NCBI GenBank assembly: GCA_907165275.2
Contig: OU015675.1
Span: 5,411,501 to 5,475,500, forward strand
DNA length: 64,000 bases
DNA from: Zygaena filipendulae
Lineage: Eukaryota > Arthropoda > Insecta > Lepidoptera > Zygaenidae
Direction of reading: 5' to 3'
Shown one piece after another: positions 42,239-52,360 of this stretch (the first letter of the stretch is position 1; each line of letters starts with the position of its first letter). The position numbers were made by a program, and so were the translations under genes. Under the pieces are notes generated by a model. The model did no database searches. It worked only from the letters and a program-made list of their open reading frames with translations, and had not been told where the DNA came from.

Positions 42239-44389
42239 ATGGAATCTGAAAAAAACCCTTTAGTTTTAAGTAATAGCGTTAATTTGAAGTCAGTTTTTAA
42301 GGATGAGGGGTCAAGGTTGCGAACGCGGTCAGCCAGTTCGTGCGACAGCTTTCACAGCCTTCCCCTTAGTGAGTCCGCCTGTCCAGTTTTGGACGGGGCG
42401 GAGAAACCGTCGCTGACTGACGGCATTGGCTCGCATGGGATTAGGGATACGGTGGGTAGCGAGTCAATTGCCCTCAGCTCAGCGGTGGTCCGATCAAGGT
42501 CTCCTTCCGCTTCGTCTCGGAAGCGGAAGAATTCCTCAGTCGGGTCCGAGTCGGAAGCCTCCGACTTTGGATCCGACATGGATGCGGACATGCCTCCCCC
42601 ATATTCGACCCGCATTCCTAAGGGTCCGAGCAAAAGGGGACGCAGGGGGACCCGCTCTTCGAGCCGGGAAGCCCCCACACGGAGGGATTTCCTGAAATCA
42701 CCGGCCGGCACCGACGATGAAGAGGCCCTTGGCGAGCAGTTGGGCTCAGTGTCGGCCGATATAACGGACATAATAAAAAAAACTGCGGGTGTGCCCAGCG
42801 ACAGCACTGCCACCCATCTGCAGGAGCTGGTCGCCAAACTGGCCGAGCACGTAAAATTATGTGCCGATAAGTGCAGGAACATGAAGGGCTCCATTAAGGG
42901 CCAGATGCAGGCCGCGGCTGTAGCCATCAAGGACGCAAGCCAGATCCTTGCTGGCCGCACCGCGACCGACGAGAACAGGAGGCTGGCGGCCGAAAACGCC
43001 TCCCTCAAGGCGGAGGTTACCCAGCTCCGCCAAGACTTTGCGAATCTCCGTGCTGAATTTGCAAAGGGCAGAACGGAGCGATCCGAACCAGCCTCAGAGG
43101 GCTCCCTGTCCTCGGATTTATTGGCCTCGCTGATGCGAGAGCTGAGGCCAATGATTTTCGAGGCCATAGAGGGAAGGCTCACCCCGGATCGCCCGCGCCC
43201 AGCACTTCAGCACGAGAAGCGGCCTGCTGCATCCGGGTCACCACCGGCTCCTGCTCCTGCTAGGACTGCTCCGGCTCCCGCGCTGCCAAAGAATAAAAGG
43301 CGAGGCAAGGCGCCTACAATGGCAGCGCGGGAAGCAGCCGCCGCCTCGGCCGCTTCCAGTGCCGGCGCTCCACGACCGGACCCCCGCCCCTCTACCTCCA
43401 ACCCGCCGACCACGTTCAGCGAAGTTGTGAGGAGGGGCGGCAATAAGAAAAAGGGAGGGAAGGTACCCCCCGCAGCGCAGCCCAAGCGGGGCCCAAAAGC
43501 GGCGCAGGCTAAAGCCCCGCCTAAAGGGCCCAAAGCTGCGCCAAAGGCGGGGGCTGCCCCCAAGAAGAACAAGAATAAGCTGCGTACCCCGCGCTCGGCA
43601 GCAGTAGTGCTCACACTACTACCAGAAGCCGAGCAGCGGGGACGCAGCTACAGGGAGGTACTGACCGAGGCTAGAGCCAAGATAAATGTTGGCAGCCTCG
43701 GCATTACCTCCCTTAAGATCAGGCAAGCCGCCACGGGGGCCCGTGTGCTCGAAGTGGGCGGGACGACCAGCGGCAATATGGCCGACTCTCTTGCCGCGGA
43801 GCTTAAAAAAGTCCTCCCTCCGGAGGACGTGAAGGTTTCCAGGCCCACGAAATGTGCGGAGATGCGCATCACGGGCCTGGACGACTCCGTGGCAAGCGAC
43901 GAAGTGGCCGCTGCGGTCGCCCAAGCTGGGGGGTGCCCCGTGGAGTCCATCCGTTGCGGACAGATCCGCAAAATGGCGTCTGGGATGGGCTCTACGTGGG
44001 TAAAGGCCCCCGTGGAGGTTGTTAAGAAGGTGTCCGAGGCAGGACGCCTTCTTGTGGGCTGGGTTTCGGCGCGGGTTCTACTCCTGCAGCCGAGGCCCCT
44101 GCGCTGCTTCCGCTGCCTACAAAAAGGGCATGCGGGCAGAACGTGCAGCGCGGGGGTCGACCGCAGTGGACTCTGTTTCCGCTGCGGCCAAACCGGCCAC
44201 ATCGCGGCTACGTGCTCCGCTGAGCCCCGGTGCGTCTTATGCACTGAGGCTGGTAAACCGGCGGGGCACCGTGTGGGGGCTGCTTCATGCAAGCCCCCCA
44301 GACCCAAAAAAGCGCCTAAGGCAGCCGGTCGGACCCCGGCTGCCGGCGCTCAGCCGGGCGCTGACCCGGTGGAAGCGATGGTTCAGTGA
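42239..44389 (+). CDS. LINE ORF1, nucleic-acid-binding gag-like protein
   Basis: 716 residues from the ATG at 42239; an upstream GTG in frame is not needed. The first 150 residues are serine-rich. Residues about 240-290 are rich in E, L, A and K and could form a coiled coil (a run from ENRRLAAENASLKAEVTQLR). A long low-complexity stretch of alanine, proline and lysine occupies residues 320-450, as expected for RNA binding. Three CCHC zinc knuckles sit near residues 622, 644 and 665, the last an extended variant. In this clade ORF1 packages the element's RNA. The stop TGA at 44387-44389 is followed after four bases by the ORF2 start, so ORF2 is probably translated by reinitiation. Confidence 0.92.
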   Translation: MESEKNPLVLSNSVNLKSVFKDEGSRLRTRSASSCDSFHSLPLSESACPVLDGAEKPSLTDGIGSHGIRDTVGSESIALSSAVVRSRSPSASSRKRKNSSVGSESEASDFGSDMDADMPPPYSTRIPKGPSKRGRRGTRSSSREAPTRRDFLKSPAGTDDEEALGEQLGSVSADITDIIKKTAGVPSDSTATHLQELVAKLAEHVKLCADKCRNMKGSIKGQMQAAAVAIKDASQILAGRTATDENRRLAAENASLKAEVTQLRQDFANLRAEFAKGRTERSEPASEGSLSSDLLASLMRELRPMIFEAIEGRLTPDRPRPALQHEKRPAASGSPPAPAPARTAPAPALPKNKRRGKAPTMAAREAAAASAASSAGAPRPDPRPSTSNPPTTFSEVVRRGGNKKKGGKVPPAAQPKRGPKAAQAKAPPKGPKAAPKAGAAPKKNKNKLRTPRSAAVVLTLLPEAEQRGRSYREVLTEARAKINVGSLGITSLKIRQAATGARVLEVGGTTSGNMADSLAAELKKVLPPEDVKVSRPTKCAEMRITGLDDSVASDEVAAAVAQAGGCPVESIRCGQIRKMASGMGSTWVKAPVEVVKKVSEAGRLLVGWVSARVLLLQPRPLRCFRCLQKGHAGRTCSAGVDRSGLCFRCGQTGHIAATCSAEPRCVLCTEAGKPAGHRVGAASCKPPRPKKAPKAAGRTPAAGAQPGADPVEAMVQ

Positions 44390-44393
44390 TTAA

Positions 44394-47300
44394 ATGGCCC
44401 ACCGCTTCCTCCAGGCGAACATAAACCACTGCGCCGCGGCCCAGGACTTACTGATCCAGAGCGCGGCGCAGTGGGCAATAGATGTGACCGTGGCTGCCGA
44501 GCCCTACTACGTCCCTACCAGAGACAACTGGGTTGGGGACCTCGGGGGCTCGGTAGCCATCATTGGCGGAACAGCCAGCGACGTACGCCTGAGCCTCGTA
44601 CATAGGGGCGACGGGTACGTCGCGGCTGACACAGGGGAAACCGTCGTGATCGGGGTGTATTTCTCCCCCAACAAAACTCGCGCCGAGTTCGAGGCATTCT
44701 TGGACGGGGTGGGCACCTTTATAGGCTCCCTGTCCCGTCCTGTGATCCTCCTGGGGGATCTCAACGCCAAATCCGTGGCGTGGGGATCTCCCAGGACGAA
44801 CGCCTTCGGCGCGACGTTGGAGGAGTGGGCGGCGATCGTCGGCCTCGGTATTGCTAACCGGGGCTCGACCAATACGTGTGTCCGCCAGCGGGGGGGGTCC
44901 ATTGTGGACGTAACGTTCACTTCCCCTGCTGTCGGGCACAGAGTCCGGGATTGGAGAGTTCTGGAGGGGGTGGAGACCCTGTCGGACCATTTATACATAA
45001 GGTTCGACCTCTCCGCCCCCGCCGGCACCCCGGACTCACGCCGCCCCGTGAGACACTCCCCGTCCTCCCCCAGATGGGCGTTAAAATGTCTGAACACAGA
45101 CATGCTGATGGAGGCTTCCATCGTCAAGGCTTGGCTGGAACATTCAGCCGAGCCTGTGGAGGTCGATGACGAGGCAGCCTGGTTCCGGGAAGCATTGACC
45201 GACGTCTGTGACGCGGCCATGCCCCGGGCCAGGCCTCAACCTCCCGCGCGTCGGGTGTACTGGTGGTCGCCAGAGATCGCTGCCCTGCGCTCTAGATGCG
45301 TGGTGGCGCGACGCCAGTACACCAGGAGCCGCAGACGGCGGCTCCGCGACGCGACGGTGGAAGCCGATCTGTACAGGGCCTACAAAGATAGGAAAAAGGC
45401 CCTGCGGATCGCCATCAGCGAGGCCAAGACCCGCGCGAGAAGAGAGTTCTTGGAGACTCTAAACAGCGATCCATGGGGGCGCCCTTACAAGGCGGTGCGT
45501 CAAAAGCTCCGCCCCGCTGCGCCCCCCATAACGCAGAGTCTCCAGCCCCAACTGCTGGAGAGGGTGGTGTCCACACTGTTTCCCAGTGTGCACGACCACT
45601 CTCCTCCGGCAATGCCCCCCCCCCTGGATAACCCGGAGGGGGGCCCCGACAACGGGGTGCCGGTGGTCTCGCCGGCAGAACTCAACGCGGCCATCCTCCG
45701 TCTCCGGGGCAAAAACACTGCCCCGGGCCCAGACGGAATTCCCGGTCGCGCATGGGTCTTGGCTTCAAACGCCCTGGGGGACCGACTGGGCAGGCTCTTC
45801 AGTGCCTGCCTCGAGTCGGGACGGTTTCCCCGTCAGTGGAAGACGGGCAGCCTTGTTCTACTAAAGAAGGAGGGGCGCCCCGCGGACTCTCCCTCCGCTT
45901 ACCGCCCCATTGTGCTGCTCGATGAGGTGGCAAAGCTATTCGAGCGGGTCATCGCTCACCGCCTCACCGAGCACCTGCGGGAGATAGGGCCCGACCTGGC
46001 AGACAGCCAGTTCGGTTTCCGGGAGGGCCGATCAACGATCGACGCGATCCAACGCGTCAGGGCCCTCTCGGACCAGGCGACTACCCGGGGCGGAGTGGCT
46101 CTGGCGGTGTCTCTCGACATCGCCAACGCCTTTAATTCTCTGCCCTGGGGCTGCGTTAGGGAGGCACTATGTTACCATCAAGTGCCTCCCTATCTGAGAA
46201 GAATAGTCGGGTCCTATCTCCAAGACAGACACGTCACGTGCTTGGGGCGGGATAAGAACATAATGCGGAGGGAAATGGTGTGCGGTGTTCCACAGGGGTC
46301 GGTGCTCGGACCACTCCTGTGGAACATCGGATACGACTGGGTGCTGCGGGGCGCCCTCCCCCCGGGCCTTGACGTCATCTGCTATGCAGATGACACGCTA
46401 GTGGTGGCCCGGGGAAAAGACTACAGTGAGGCTGCCCGTCTGGCCACTTTAGGGGTGGCGCAGGCCATCGGCCGAATACGGCAGCTGGGACTCAGCGTGG
46501 CGCTGGACAAATCCGAGGCTATATGCTTCCACAAGCCTCGGTCGCGCCCGCCCGCTGGGTCCTGCATTGTCGTAAGTGGCGTCCAAATCGAGGTCGGGTC
46601 CACCATGAAATACTTGGGACTCGTCCTCGACAGCCGCTGGGATTTCCGCGAACATTTCAACCGCCTGTCCCCCAAACTCATCAAGGCAGCGGGTGCCCTC
46701 AGCACTCTGCTGCCCAATCTTGGGGGACCGAGTGTTAATTGCCGCCGCCTATACATGGGGGTGGTGCGATCGATGGCCCTCTACGGGGCCCCAATCTGGG
46801 CGAATAGCCTGACGGCCCATACCAGACCCCTGCTGCGGAGACCGCAGAGGGTCCTGGCCGTCAGGGCTATTAGAGGGTATCGCACCATCTCCTTTGAGGC
46901 GGCGTGCGTCTTGGCGGGGTCCCCCCCTTGGGACCTGGAGGCTGGCCTCCTCTCGTCGCTGTATTCGTGGCGAGCGGAGTGCCACGCCCGGGGGGAATAC
47001 CCCCCGCCAAGTGCGGTTGAATCGCGGAGATCTCATCTTCGGCAGTCCCTGATGAGAGAGTGGGAGTGTAGGCTGGCCACTCCATCTGCCGGCCTACGGA
47101 CTGTCGAAGCTGTCCGTCCAGTTCTGCGTGAATGGACGGACAGGCGGCAGGGCGCCACGACCTTCCGGCTGACGCAGGTGCTTTCCGGGCACGGATGCTT
47201 CGGAAAGTACCTGTGCAAAATCGCCGGAAGGGAGCCGACGGCCTCATGCCATCATTGCGGAGTCTGCGACGAGGACACGGCGCAACATACTCTAGAAGAG

Positions 47301-47552
47301 TGCTCGGCCTGGGCTGAGCAGCGCCGTGCCCTCGTCGCAGTAATAGGAAGCGACCTGTCGCTGCCCACAGTCGTCTCGGCTATGGTGGGCGGCGAAGGCG
47401 CATGGGCGGCGGTTCTCTCCTTCTGCGAGGACGTCATCTCGCGGAAGGAGACTGCGGAGCGGGAAAGGGAGCAGGCGGCGTCCGCCCCTCCCAATCGCCG
47501 CCCCAGAGGGGGGGGTAGGAGGCGAGCTGCGGTCCGCCTCCACCCACCATAA
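44394..47552 (+). CDS. LINE ORF2, endonuclease and reverse transcriptase
   Basis: 1052 residues, uninterrupted. Residues 1-220 form the apurinic-type endonuclease (QANINHC near the start, AEPYYVP, LLGDLNAKSVAWGS, and SDHLYIRF near its end), which nicks the target. The reverse transcriptase occupies about 420-730, with GPDGIPGRAW, DEVAKLFERV, FGFREGRSTIDAI, SLDIANAFNSLPW, GVPQGSVLGPLLW and the catalytic YADDT near residue 663. The C-terminal CCHC motif (CHHCGVCDEDTAQHTLEEC) lies near 951. No RNase H domain is seen, which fits the R1 clade. The enzyme makes DNA directly at the nicked chromosome from the element's RNA. All catalytic motifs are present. Confidence 0.94.
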   Translation: MAHRFLQANINHCAAAQDLLIQSAAQWAIDVTVAAEPYYVPTRDNWVGDLGGSVAIIGGTASDVRLSLVHRGDGYVAADTGETVVIGVYFSPNKTRAEFEAFLDGVGTFIGSLSRPVILLGDLNAKSVAWGSPRTNAFGATLEEWAAIVGLGIANRGSTNTCVRQRGGSIVDVTFTSPAVGHRVRDWRVLEGVETLSDHLYIRFDLSAPAGTPDSRRPVRHSPSSPRWALKCLNTDMLMEASIVKAWLEHSAEPVEVDDEAAWFREALTDVCDAAMPRARPQPPARRVYWWSPEIAALRSRCVVARRQYTRSRRRRLRDATVEADLYRAYKDRKKALRIAISEAKTRARREFLETLNSDPWGRPYKAVRQKLRPAAPPITQSLQPQLLERVVSTLFPSVHDHSPPAMPPPLDNPEGGPDNGVPVVSPAELNAAILRLRGKNTAPGPDGIPGRAWVLASNALGDRLGRLFSACLESGRFPRQWKTGSLVLLKKEGRPADSPSAYRPIVLLDEVAKLFERVIAHRLTEHLREIGPDLADSQFGFREGRSTIDAIQRVRALSDQATTRGGVALAVSLDIANAFNSLPWGCVREALCYHQVPPYLRRIVGSYLQDRHVTCLGRDKNIMRREMVCGVPQGSVLGPLLWNIGYDWVLRGALPPGLDVICYADDTLVVARGKDYSEAARLATLGVAQAIGRIRQLGLSVALDKSEAICFHKPRSRPPAGSCIVVSGVQIEVGSTMKYLGLVLDSRWDFREHFNRLSPKLIKAAGALSTLLPNLGGPSVNCRRLYMGVVRSMALYGAPIWANSLTAHTRPLLRRPQRVLAVRAIRGYRTISFEAACVLAGSPPWDLEAGLLSSLYSWRAECHARGEYPPPSAVESRRSHLRQSLMREWECRLATPSAGLRTVEAVRPVLREWTDRRQGATTFRLTQVLSGHGCFGKYLCKIAGREPTASCHHCGVCDEDTAQHTLEECSAWAEQRRALVAVIGSDLSLPTVVSAMVGGEGAWAAVLSFCEDVISRKETAEREREQAASAPPNRRPRGGGRRRAAVRLHPP

Positions 47553-47934
47553 TAGAGGTCCTCCGGGCGGCAGAGTAGGGGTAACTCTGCCGCCAGTCGG
47601 AATGAGGACCTCGGGCGGAAGTGGCGCGTTAGGTGTTCCGGCGCGCCACTAAATTAATTTATTATAGCAGTTGTAGGAGGAGGGGACCCACAAAACTAAC
47701 GGGTCCCCGAGAAGGAGCCCGCTACGTGCGGGCTAGCGCCGTCGGGGCCGCGGAGCATGCAATTAGCGATTCCCGCGGCCCTGACTCGTGGCGCTGAGGA
47801 GGAACACCCCAGGGTTTTTAGTGGGTAGTATTCCCGCCCTTCTCAGGGCGGGTCGCCCTTATCAGGGCGGAGTCCCACATAACCATCACCCCCGCCCCGG
47901 GGGCGGTGGTATGCATAAAGCATTTTCCCTGGGT

Positions 47935-47937
<3 letters not shown>
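47553..47937 (+). other. LINE 3' UTR with GC-rich hairpins
   Basis: AGCCCGCTACGTGCGGGCT (47716-47734) and CCCGCCCTTCTCAGGGCGGG can fold into stems, and a second CCCTTATCAGGGCGG follows at once. Such structures may be the mark read by the element's own reverse transcriptase. The poly(A) runs from 47938 to 47994. Confidence 0.6.
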
Positions 47938-47996
<59 letters not shown>

Positions 47997-48252
47997 TATC
48001 TCTGGATCTACTGAACCGATGTTGAAAATTCTGCCGCTGATAGGAAGCTACAGTGATCTTGAGTGACAGGAAGGAACTTCGAAGCTTGTGAGTTTGTAGG
48101 GGGTAATTTTTGGATCTACTAAACCGATTTTGAAAATTCTTTCACCTATAGGAAGCTACAGTGATCCTGAAGTACTTTTTGTCTTGGAATTTCAGCGGGA
48201 ACTCGAAAACTACGCGGGTGGAACCGCGGGGATAGCTAGTATAAAATAAAAA

Positions 48253-48488
48253 GGGGGGCTATTATGTAACTTTTGTTTCTATAATTTTTCGGTTGCAATC
48301 AAAAATATAGCGGTTTTTCGATTACAATATACACGTTTTGATACCTACAATATTTAGCAATCAACCAAAATAAACATACTTCAAAAGCTGAAGCTGCCTA
48401 AACATGATTAATTAATCACAAAATCGCTATTTTTCTGATTAAAACTGAAATACATATACTAGAAACAACAGTTACATAATTGCCCTAC
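48253..48488. mobile_element. MITE of about 236 bp
   Basis: Left end GGGGGGCTATTATGTAACTT and right end complement GTAGGGCAATTATGTAACTG pair over about 30 bp (the next bases TTGTTTCTA also pair). Its interior matches 12520-12675, so it is one family with at least two members here. Confidence 0.75.
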
Positions 48489-48715
48489 TGATCTCTAATC
48501 TCTTAGAGTCGTGAAAAAAAAAAAACAAACTTTTTAATCGACTTGTACGACTTTAATCGACGATATTTTGGTACGAGCCAGGAGATCAAAATATCTATAG
48601 GGTACCTACTTTAAATTGACCTAGTATCATGAAATTTGGCAGGCAAAAATCCAAAAACTTTATGAAATATAGTTTTCTACATCTTCAAACTCGATTCACG
48701 TGATGGACGAACTAT

Positions 48716-49050
48716 TTAATACCTACAAAGTACCGAAACTTCGGTGCGCGAGTCCAACTCGCCCTTCCCTAAGAGAAAAAAAAGGGGCTTGTTCGGTGAA
48801 GTTAGTGACCGAAAAGTTCCGGATCCGGACCGACCGAAGATTGGTCAACAGTATTTCTGCTGCCGGTGTTTGGTTGGGCACCATATTTGGTCAGTATACT
48901 CTCTCGTAGTTTGTACATTATTGACACCGCGCGGGGTCCGTCACTGTGCCTGCTGGTCACCGATATTGTTTCGTCCGGCAACGAAGGGCGACCGAAACCT
49001 CTTAAGTCTGAATGATTTCTCTCCGTGTTGGCCGGGTCACTATTGTAGCT
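48716..49050 (-). repeat. Family D unclassified repeat, longest copy
   Basis: Minus strand of this block matches 30000-30250. Shared blocks include GACCAAATATGGTGCCCAAC, GGCAGCAGAAATACTG and GACCGAACAAG-like segments. It is preceded by a short Family B-like GTGCGCGAGTCCAACTCGCC at about 48744. It contains reciprocal CGGTC/GACCG motifs. Confidence 0.6.
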
Positions 49051-49159
49051 TAAATGAAAACTAATAAAATAATATTTTCATATTTGTTTAAATACAAAAA
49101 TAAACTTTACGTATCAATAGTAAGTACATTTTTTTTAATATGCAAGAATTTAATACCTA

Positions 49160-49744
49160 AAGGGTCTTTCAATAAGGACGGGTCGATTTTGACATGAAAT
49201 AAAAAAGGCCGTGTGTGAGATTTTAACGATTTTTTTTTTTTATTTGAAAGAGCTATATATGCCATTATGTGTGGAAAATCACATCGTTTAAATGTCCGCC
49301 GCGGCTTCTCACGGTGGCACGAATTCGAGTTGTCCAATGTTCAACAACTCTGCCGCATAGTTCGGGTTGAATTTCAGCGATAGCCTGAGCTATGTTGACT
49401 TTAAGGGCATCGGTCGATTGTGGCTTATTGGTATAGACCTGCGACTTAAGAAAACCCCACAAAAAAAAGTCTAAAGGTGATAAGTCGCATGATCTCGGTG
49501 GCCAATTCACGTCACCTCTCACCGTCTGCCGTAAAATGGGCGCAATGCACGTAACGTTTGCACTAACGAACACTCATTTTGGTAATACATTTTTAACATT
49601 TGGACGTGTTGCTCAACCGTGTAACTTGCCATGGTGATTTGGCATTACTAACTGAATAAAAAAATATAGGTTAGAAAGACGACGTTAAAACAACATGGCC
49701 GCCACAGGCTGCCAACATCGACCCGTCCCTATTGAAAGACCCTT
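49160..49744 (-). mobile_element. Internally deleted mariner-like element
   Basis: Ends AAGGGTCTTTCAATAAGGAC and, at the right, the complement of AAGGGTCTTTCAATAGGGAC are inverted repeats of about 28 bp with one mismatch. TA flanks both sides (49158-49159 and 49745-49746). The inside encodes the two ends of a transposase on the minus strand with the middle missing. A non-autonomous deletion derivative of 585 bp. Confidence 0.88.
49265..49634 (-). pseudogene. Mariner-like transposase, middle deleted
   Basis: From 49632 downward the minus strand starts MASYTVEQHVQML and continues through LRPFYGRR, the N-terminal helix-turn-helix region. A frame change at about 49520 joins it directly to the C-terminal block NWPPRSCDLSPLDFFLWG, which contains the third catalytic acidic position, and then runs to SRGGHLNDVIF. 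The first two catalytic aspartates lie in the deleted part. About 120 of the family's roughly 340 residues remain. Confidence 0.85.
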
Positions 49745-49883
49745 TACTAAAAATAAAAAACATAGTTTCCTTAATAAAATCTTTTTTTTTTTAGATGCAC
49801 CTTTAATCTCTGACCGCAAAACCTTGAGCTCAGTTCGTAAACTTAATAATGATGAAACGTAGTACAAAAAATGACAGGGTAGG

Positions 49884-50446
49884 TGGTGGCGCCCGTTTGG
49901 CAATTACATTTTTTTGATTAAATTTTCTTTCCGCGAACCGTGTCATCGCTGTGCACACAAAGAGGCAAAGATGCATGGCGACGGCCGCTCCGAAAAAAAA
50001 AAAAAAAAACTGAAGATTGTCTTTGACGTAATGAAGTATCATGTTCGAGAAGTTTTTCCCGCGCCCGCGCCGCTTGCTTAATCTAATTTAAACTAATCCG
50101 CATTATTGTCTGCAATTAACTTTTCGCCAATTAATAATTACCTACGCAAGATATTCACGTGTATCAGCGTGATATCGCCACTCGCCGCTTCAAAATATAG
50201 TGGAGTTCACAAAATATATGCCGTCCACCTCCAGCGCCCAGAACTGATGAAGATCGGAGTTGTCGCCGGCGAATTAAGAAGGTCAGTGCACAGCGCCTAT
50301 TTATCACGGTTCTTGTGAATTGTAAATCCAAAATTACCAATTTCTTATACCAATACAGTCCACTGCCCTTACACAAGGACGGTTGACGTAAATTCGTCAC
50401 CATATCCTCCCGGAACTATTCCCGAGGGAGATCCGCGGCTCCACCA
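49884..50446 (+). repeat. 5' LTR of the BEL/Pao element (563 bp)
   Basis: TGGTGGCGCCCGTTTGGCAA to GATCCGCGGCTCCACCA. Small ORFs inside recur identically in the 3' LTR, showing sequence identity, not genes. Confidence 0.92.
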
Positions 50447-50454
50447 TATTTATT

Positions 50455-50477
50455 TGGTCCTTCGAGCCGGATTTGAA
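50455..50477 (+). promoter_or_regulatory. Primer-binding site, tyrosine-tRNA type
   Basis: TGGTCCTTCGAGCCGGATTT and the next three bases complement the 3' end of animal tRNA-Tyr over 23 bases as I recall it (ends CCGGCTCGAAGGACCA). Eight bases separate it from the LTR. Confidence 0.75.
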
Positions 50478-50699
50478 GTATTTATTAAGTTAATTAAGCC
50501 ACCCGCCCTTATAAGATTGATAGGAAACCTTTGTTTCAAATTTTAAAAAATTGATGTAGGTAGGTATATTCCTACATTTCTATAAGAGAAATTTAACATT
50601 GTATAGTTTAAAAGTTTAAAATTTGTAACTTATATTGTTAATCACTGCGGTATAAGTATAAATTGGTGTATAACTTAACCAGTAATATAAAACATTATC

Positions 50700-52360
50700 A
50701 TGGCAGAAAAACGTGATGTGAGTGATTCTTCATTGGTCTTATTGGAAGCTAAGCGAAATGTATTGTTTCAAAGATTACAACAGTTGTATGACTCCTCTAA
50801 GGAGGCATCTAGTGATGAGAGTGCAAAAGAGAGTTTTCTTGGCTCGGTCATGTGTTTGGAGCAGCTGCGATCTGATTTTACACATAGTTTGGATAAGTAT
50901 AATGAACGTCTGTTAGCAGTCACTCCCAAGGCTGTTCCAAATTATAGTCCTTTGATCTCCTTTGATGATCTCTATGGCCGTGTTATGTATGCTAGATCTC
51001 AACTTTCACAAAATAAAAATAATTCTGATTCTACTCATAATAAGAATCGACCACGTCTACCTCCAATAGAACTGCTTTCTTTTAGTGGTAATATTCGCTC
51101 TTGGCCTTTGTTCTATGCCAACTTTAAGTCAACTGTACATGGCAATCCATCGCTCTCAGATTCAGAGAAGTTACACTACCTCTTAGGCAAACTAACGGGT
51201 AGGGCCTTGAACGCTTGCGCAGGCATAACACCATGTGCAGAGAATTATCATCTACTGATGCAAGCTCTTGTCGACAAATATGAGGATAAACGAATGCTGG
51301 CAACTACATACATTAATCAAATATTAGATTTTAAGTCTCTTAACTCAGCCTCACATAGTAACTTTGACACATTTTTGGATCAGTTTGTATCGGCTGTAAA
51401 GGCATTAAAACTGTTAAATTTAAAAGATTTAACTGATTATATATTTACACACATTGCTCTGAAGAAATTGGATCCTAATACAGTTCGTCTATTTGAAATG
51501 AATAATGATTGCAGCTCTGAGGTACCTAAGTTTGAGAGCCTTGTAGAATTTATTAAAAGTCACTCTAAACTACTGCAGCGAACACCTATAACTTCCAGTA
51601 TGCCAAAGAAACCAGTAGAAGTCACTAGAACCACCCAAAGTAATCGATCAACACCCAAATACCAATCACTAGTGGCTACATCTCCTACCAATATTCAAGA
51701 CAATAATATTATCACAAAGGAGAATGGACACAAATGCTTGTGTGACAACTTCTTACACTATCATTTGTTTAAGTGTCCTGCATTTGAAACCATGTCACCT
51801 GCTGACCGATTTAAATGTGTGAGGGAGCGAAATGGGTGCGTAAATTGTCTCAGCATCAAACACAGAGTGTCATACTGCCATTCACCTTCTAACTGCCGCA
51901 TGTGTCGGTTAAGACACCACACCTTACTTCACTTTACCGCATCGGACACGGATCGAGGTGTAGGTATGGGCGATACGCTCGTCGCCACGCCGTCGTCAGT
52001 CTCTCTACCGCAGCCGCGGCCTGCCTCGCAGTCTGCCTCGCAGCCTGCCTCGCAGTCTGCCTCGCAGCCGCCGAACGTCGCGTTGTGCTCCACGTCAGGG
52101 GCAAATGCACAATATTGTCCAAGTCGTACTATAAGTAGGAAAGAATCGCGTTCGGTATCTGCGACAGTTTTACTCGCTACCGCCCAGATAATGGTATATG
52201 ATAATGAAGGGAACGGGCATCTCATGCGCTGTCTATTAGATAGCGGTTCACAAAGTAACTTTATAACCGTCGGTTGTTGCAAACGGTTGAATATACGCCC
52301 TCGCCGAGGAAACCACGCGATAGTAAAGGGTATTGGTGGTTCCGAAAAAATTATACGAGG
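50700..52360 (+). CDS. BEL/Pao gag and start of protease, truncated by nested insertion
   Basis: Reads from the ATG at 50700 for 553 native codons; the formal frame runs on to a stop at 52379 inside the inserted LTR. Residues about 120-260 match the conserved BEL gag block (LPPIELLSFSGNIRSWPLFY, then KLHYLLGKLTGRA). Zinc-finger cysteines and histidines lie at about 345-420. A 12-bp tandem repeat at 52020-52072 gives a Q/P/A/S-rich linker. The protease active site (LDSGSQSNF) is near residue 510 and KGIGGSE follows. The insertion cuts the protein just after this point, so protease cannot fold fully and pol is not reached. Confidence 0.88.

Larger units (their letters stand above)
41850..47994 (+). 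mobile_element. Full-length non-LTR retrotransposon (LINE), R1-clade-like
   Basis: 6145 bp including poly(A), with a perfect 14-bp target duplication GGTATCTCTGGATC (41836-41849 and 47995-48008). A 5' UTR of about 390 bp, ORF1, a 4-base gap, ORF2, a 3' UTR of about 385 bp and about 57 A residues follow. Three CCHC knuckles in ORF1 and an APE-type endonuclease with reverse transcriptase and a C-terminal CCHC but no RNase H in ORF2 point to the R1 clade. The flanks are ordinary repeat DNA, not rDNA or telomere repeats. Intact ends and ORFs suggest a recent, possibly active copy. It is far more GC-rich than its surroundings. Confidence 0.93.
41760..48241 (-). repeat. Family A-related copy split by the LINE
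   Basis: 41760-41849 and 48009-48241 read continuously as one minus-strand copy (CTACTGAACCGATGTTGAAA, AGGAAGCTACAGTGATCTTG, closing GGTGGAACCGCGGGGATAGC). An internal part from GTTTGTGAGTTTGTGAAG is present twice. The LINE inserted into it. Confidence 0.75.

Noticed and set aside
42352..43182. 276-codon minus-strand frame and other antisense frames over 42.3-47.5 kb
   Set aside because: Shadows of the GC-rich LINE ORFs; no domains or independent start context.
47788..48066. 92-codon frame with a long lysine run
   Set aside because: It spans the LINE 3' UTR and poly(A) tail; the lysines come from AAA codons.
50106..50403. Small ORFs at 50106-50403 and again at 56817-57114
   Set aside because: Identical because they lie in the two LTRs of the BEL element; no coding evidence.
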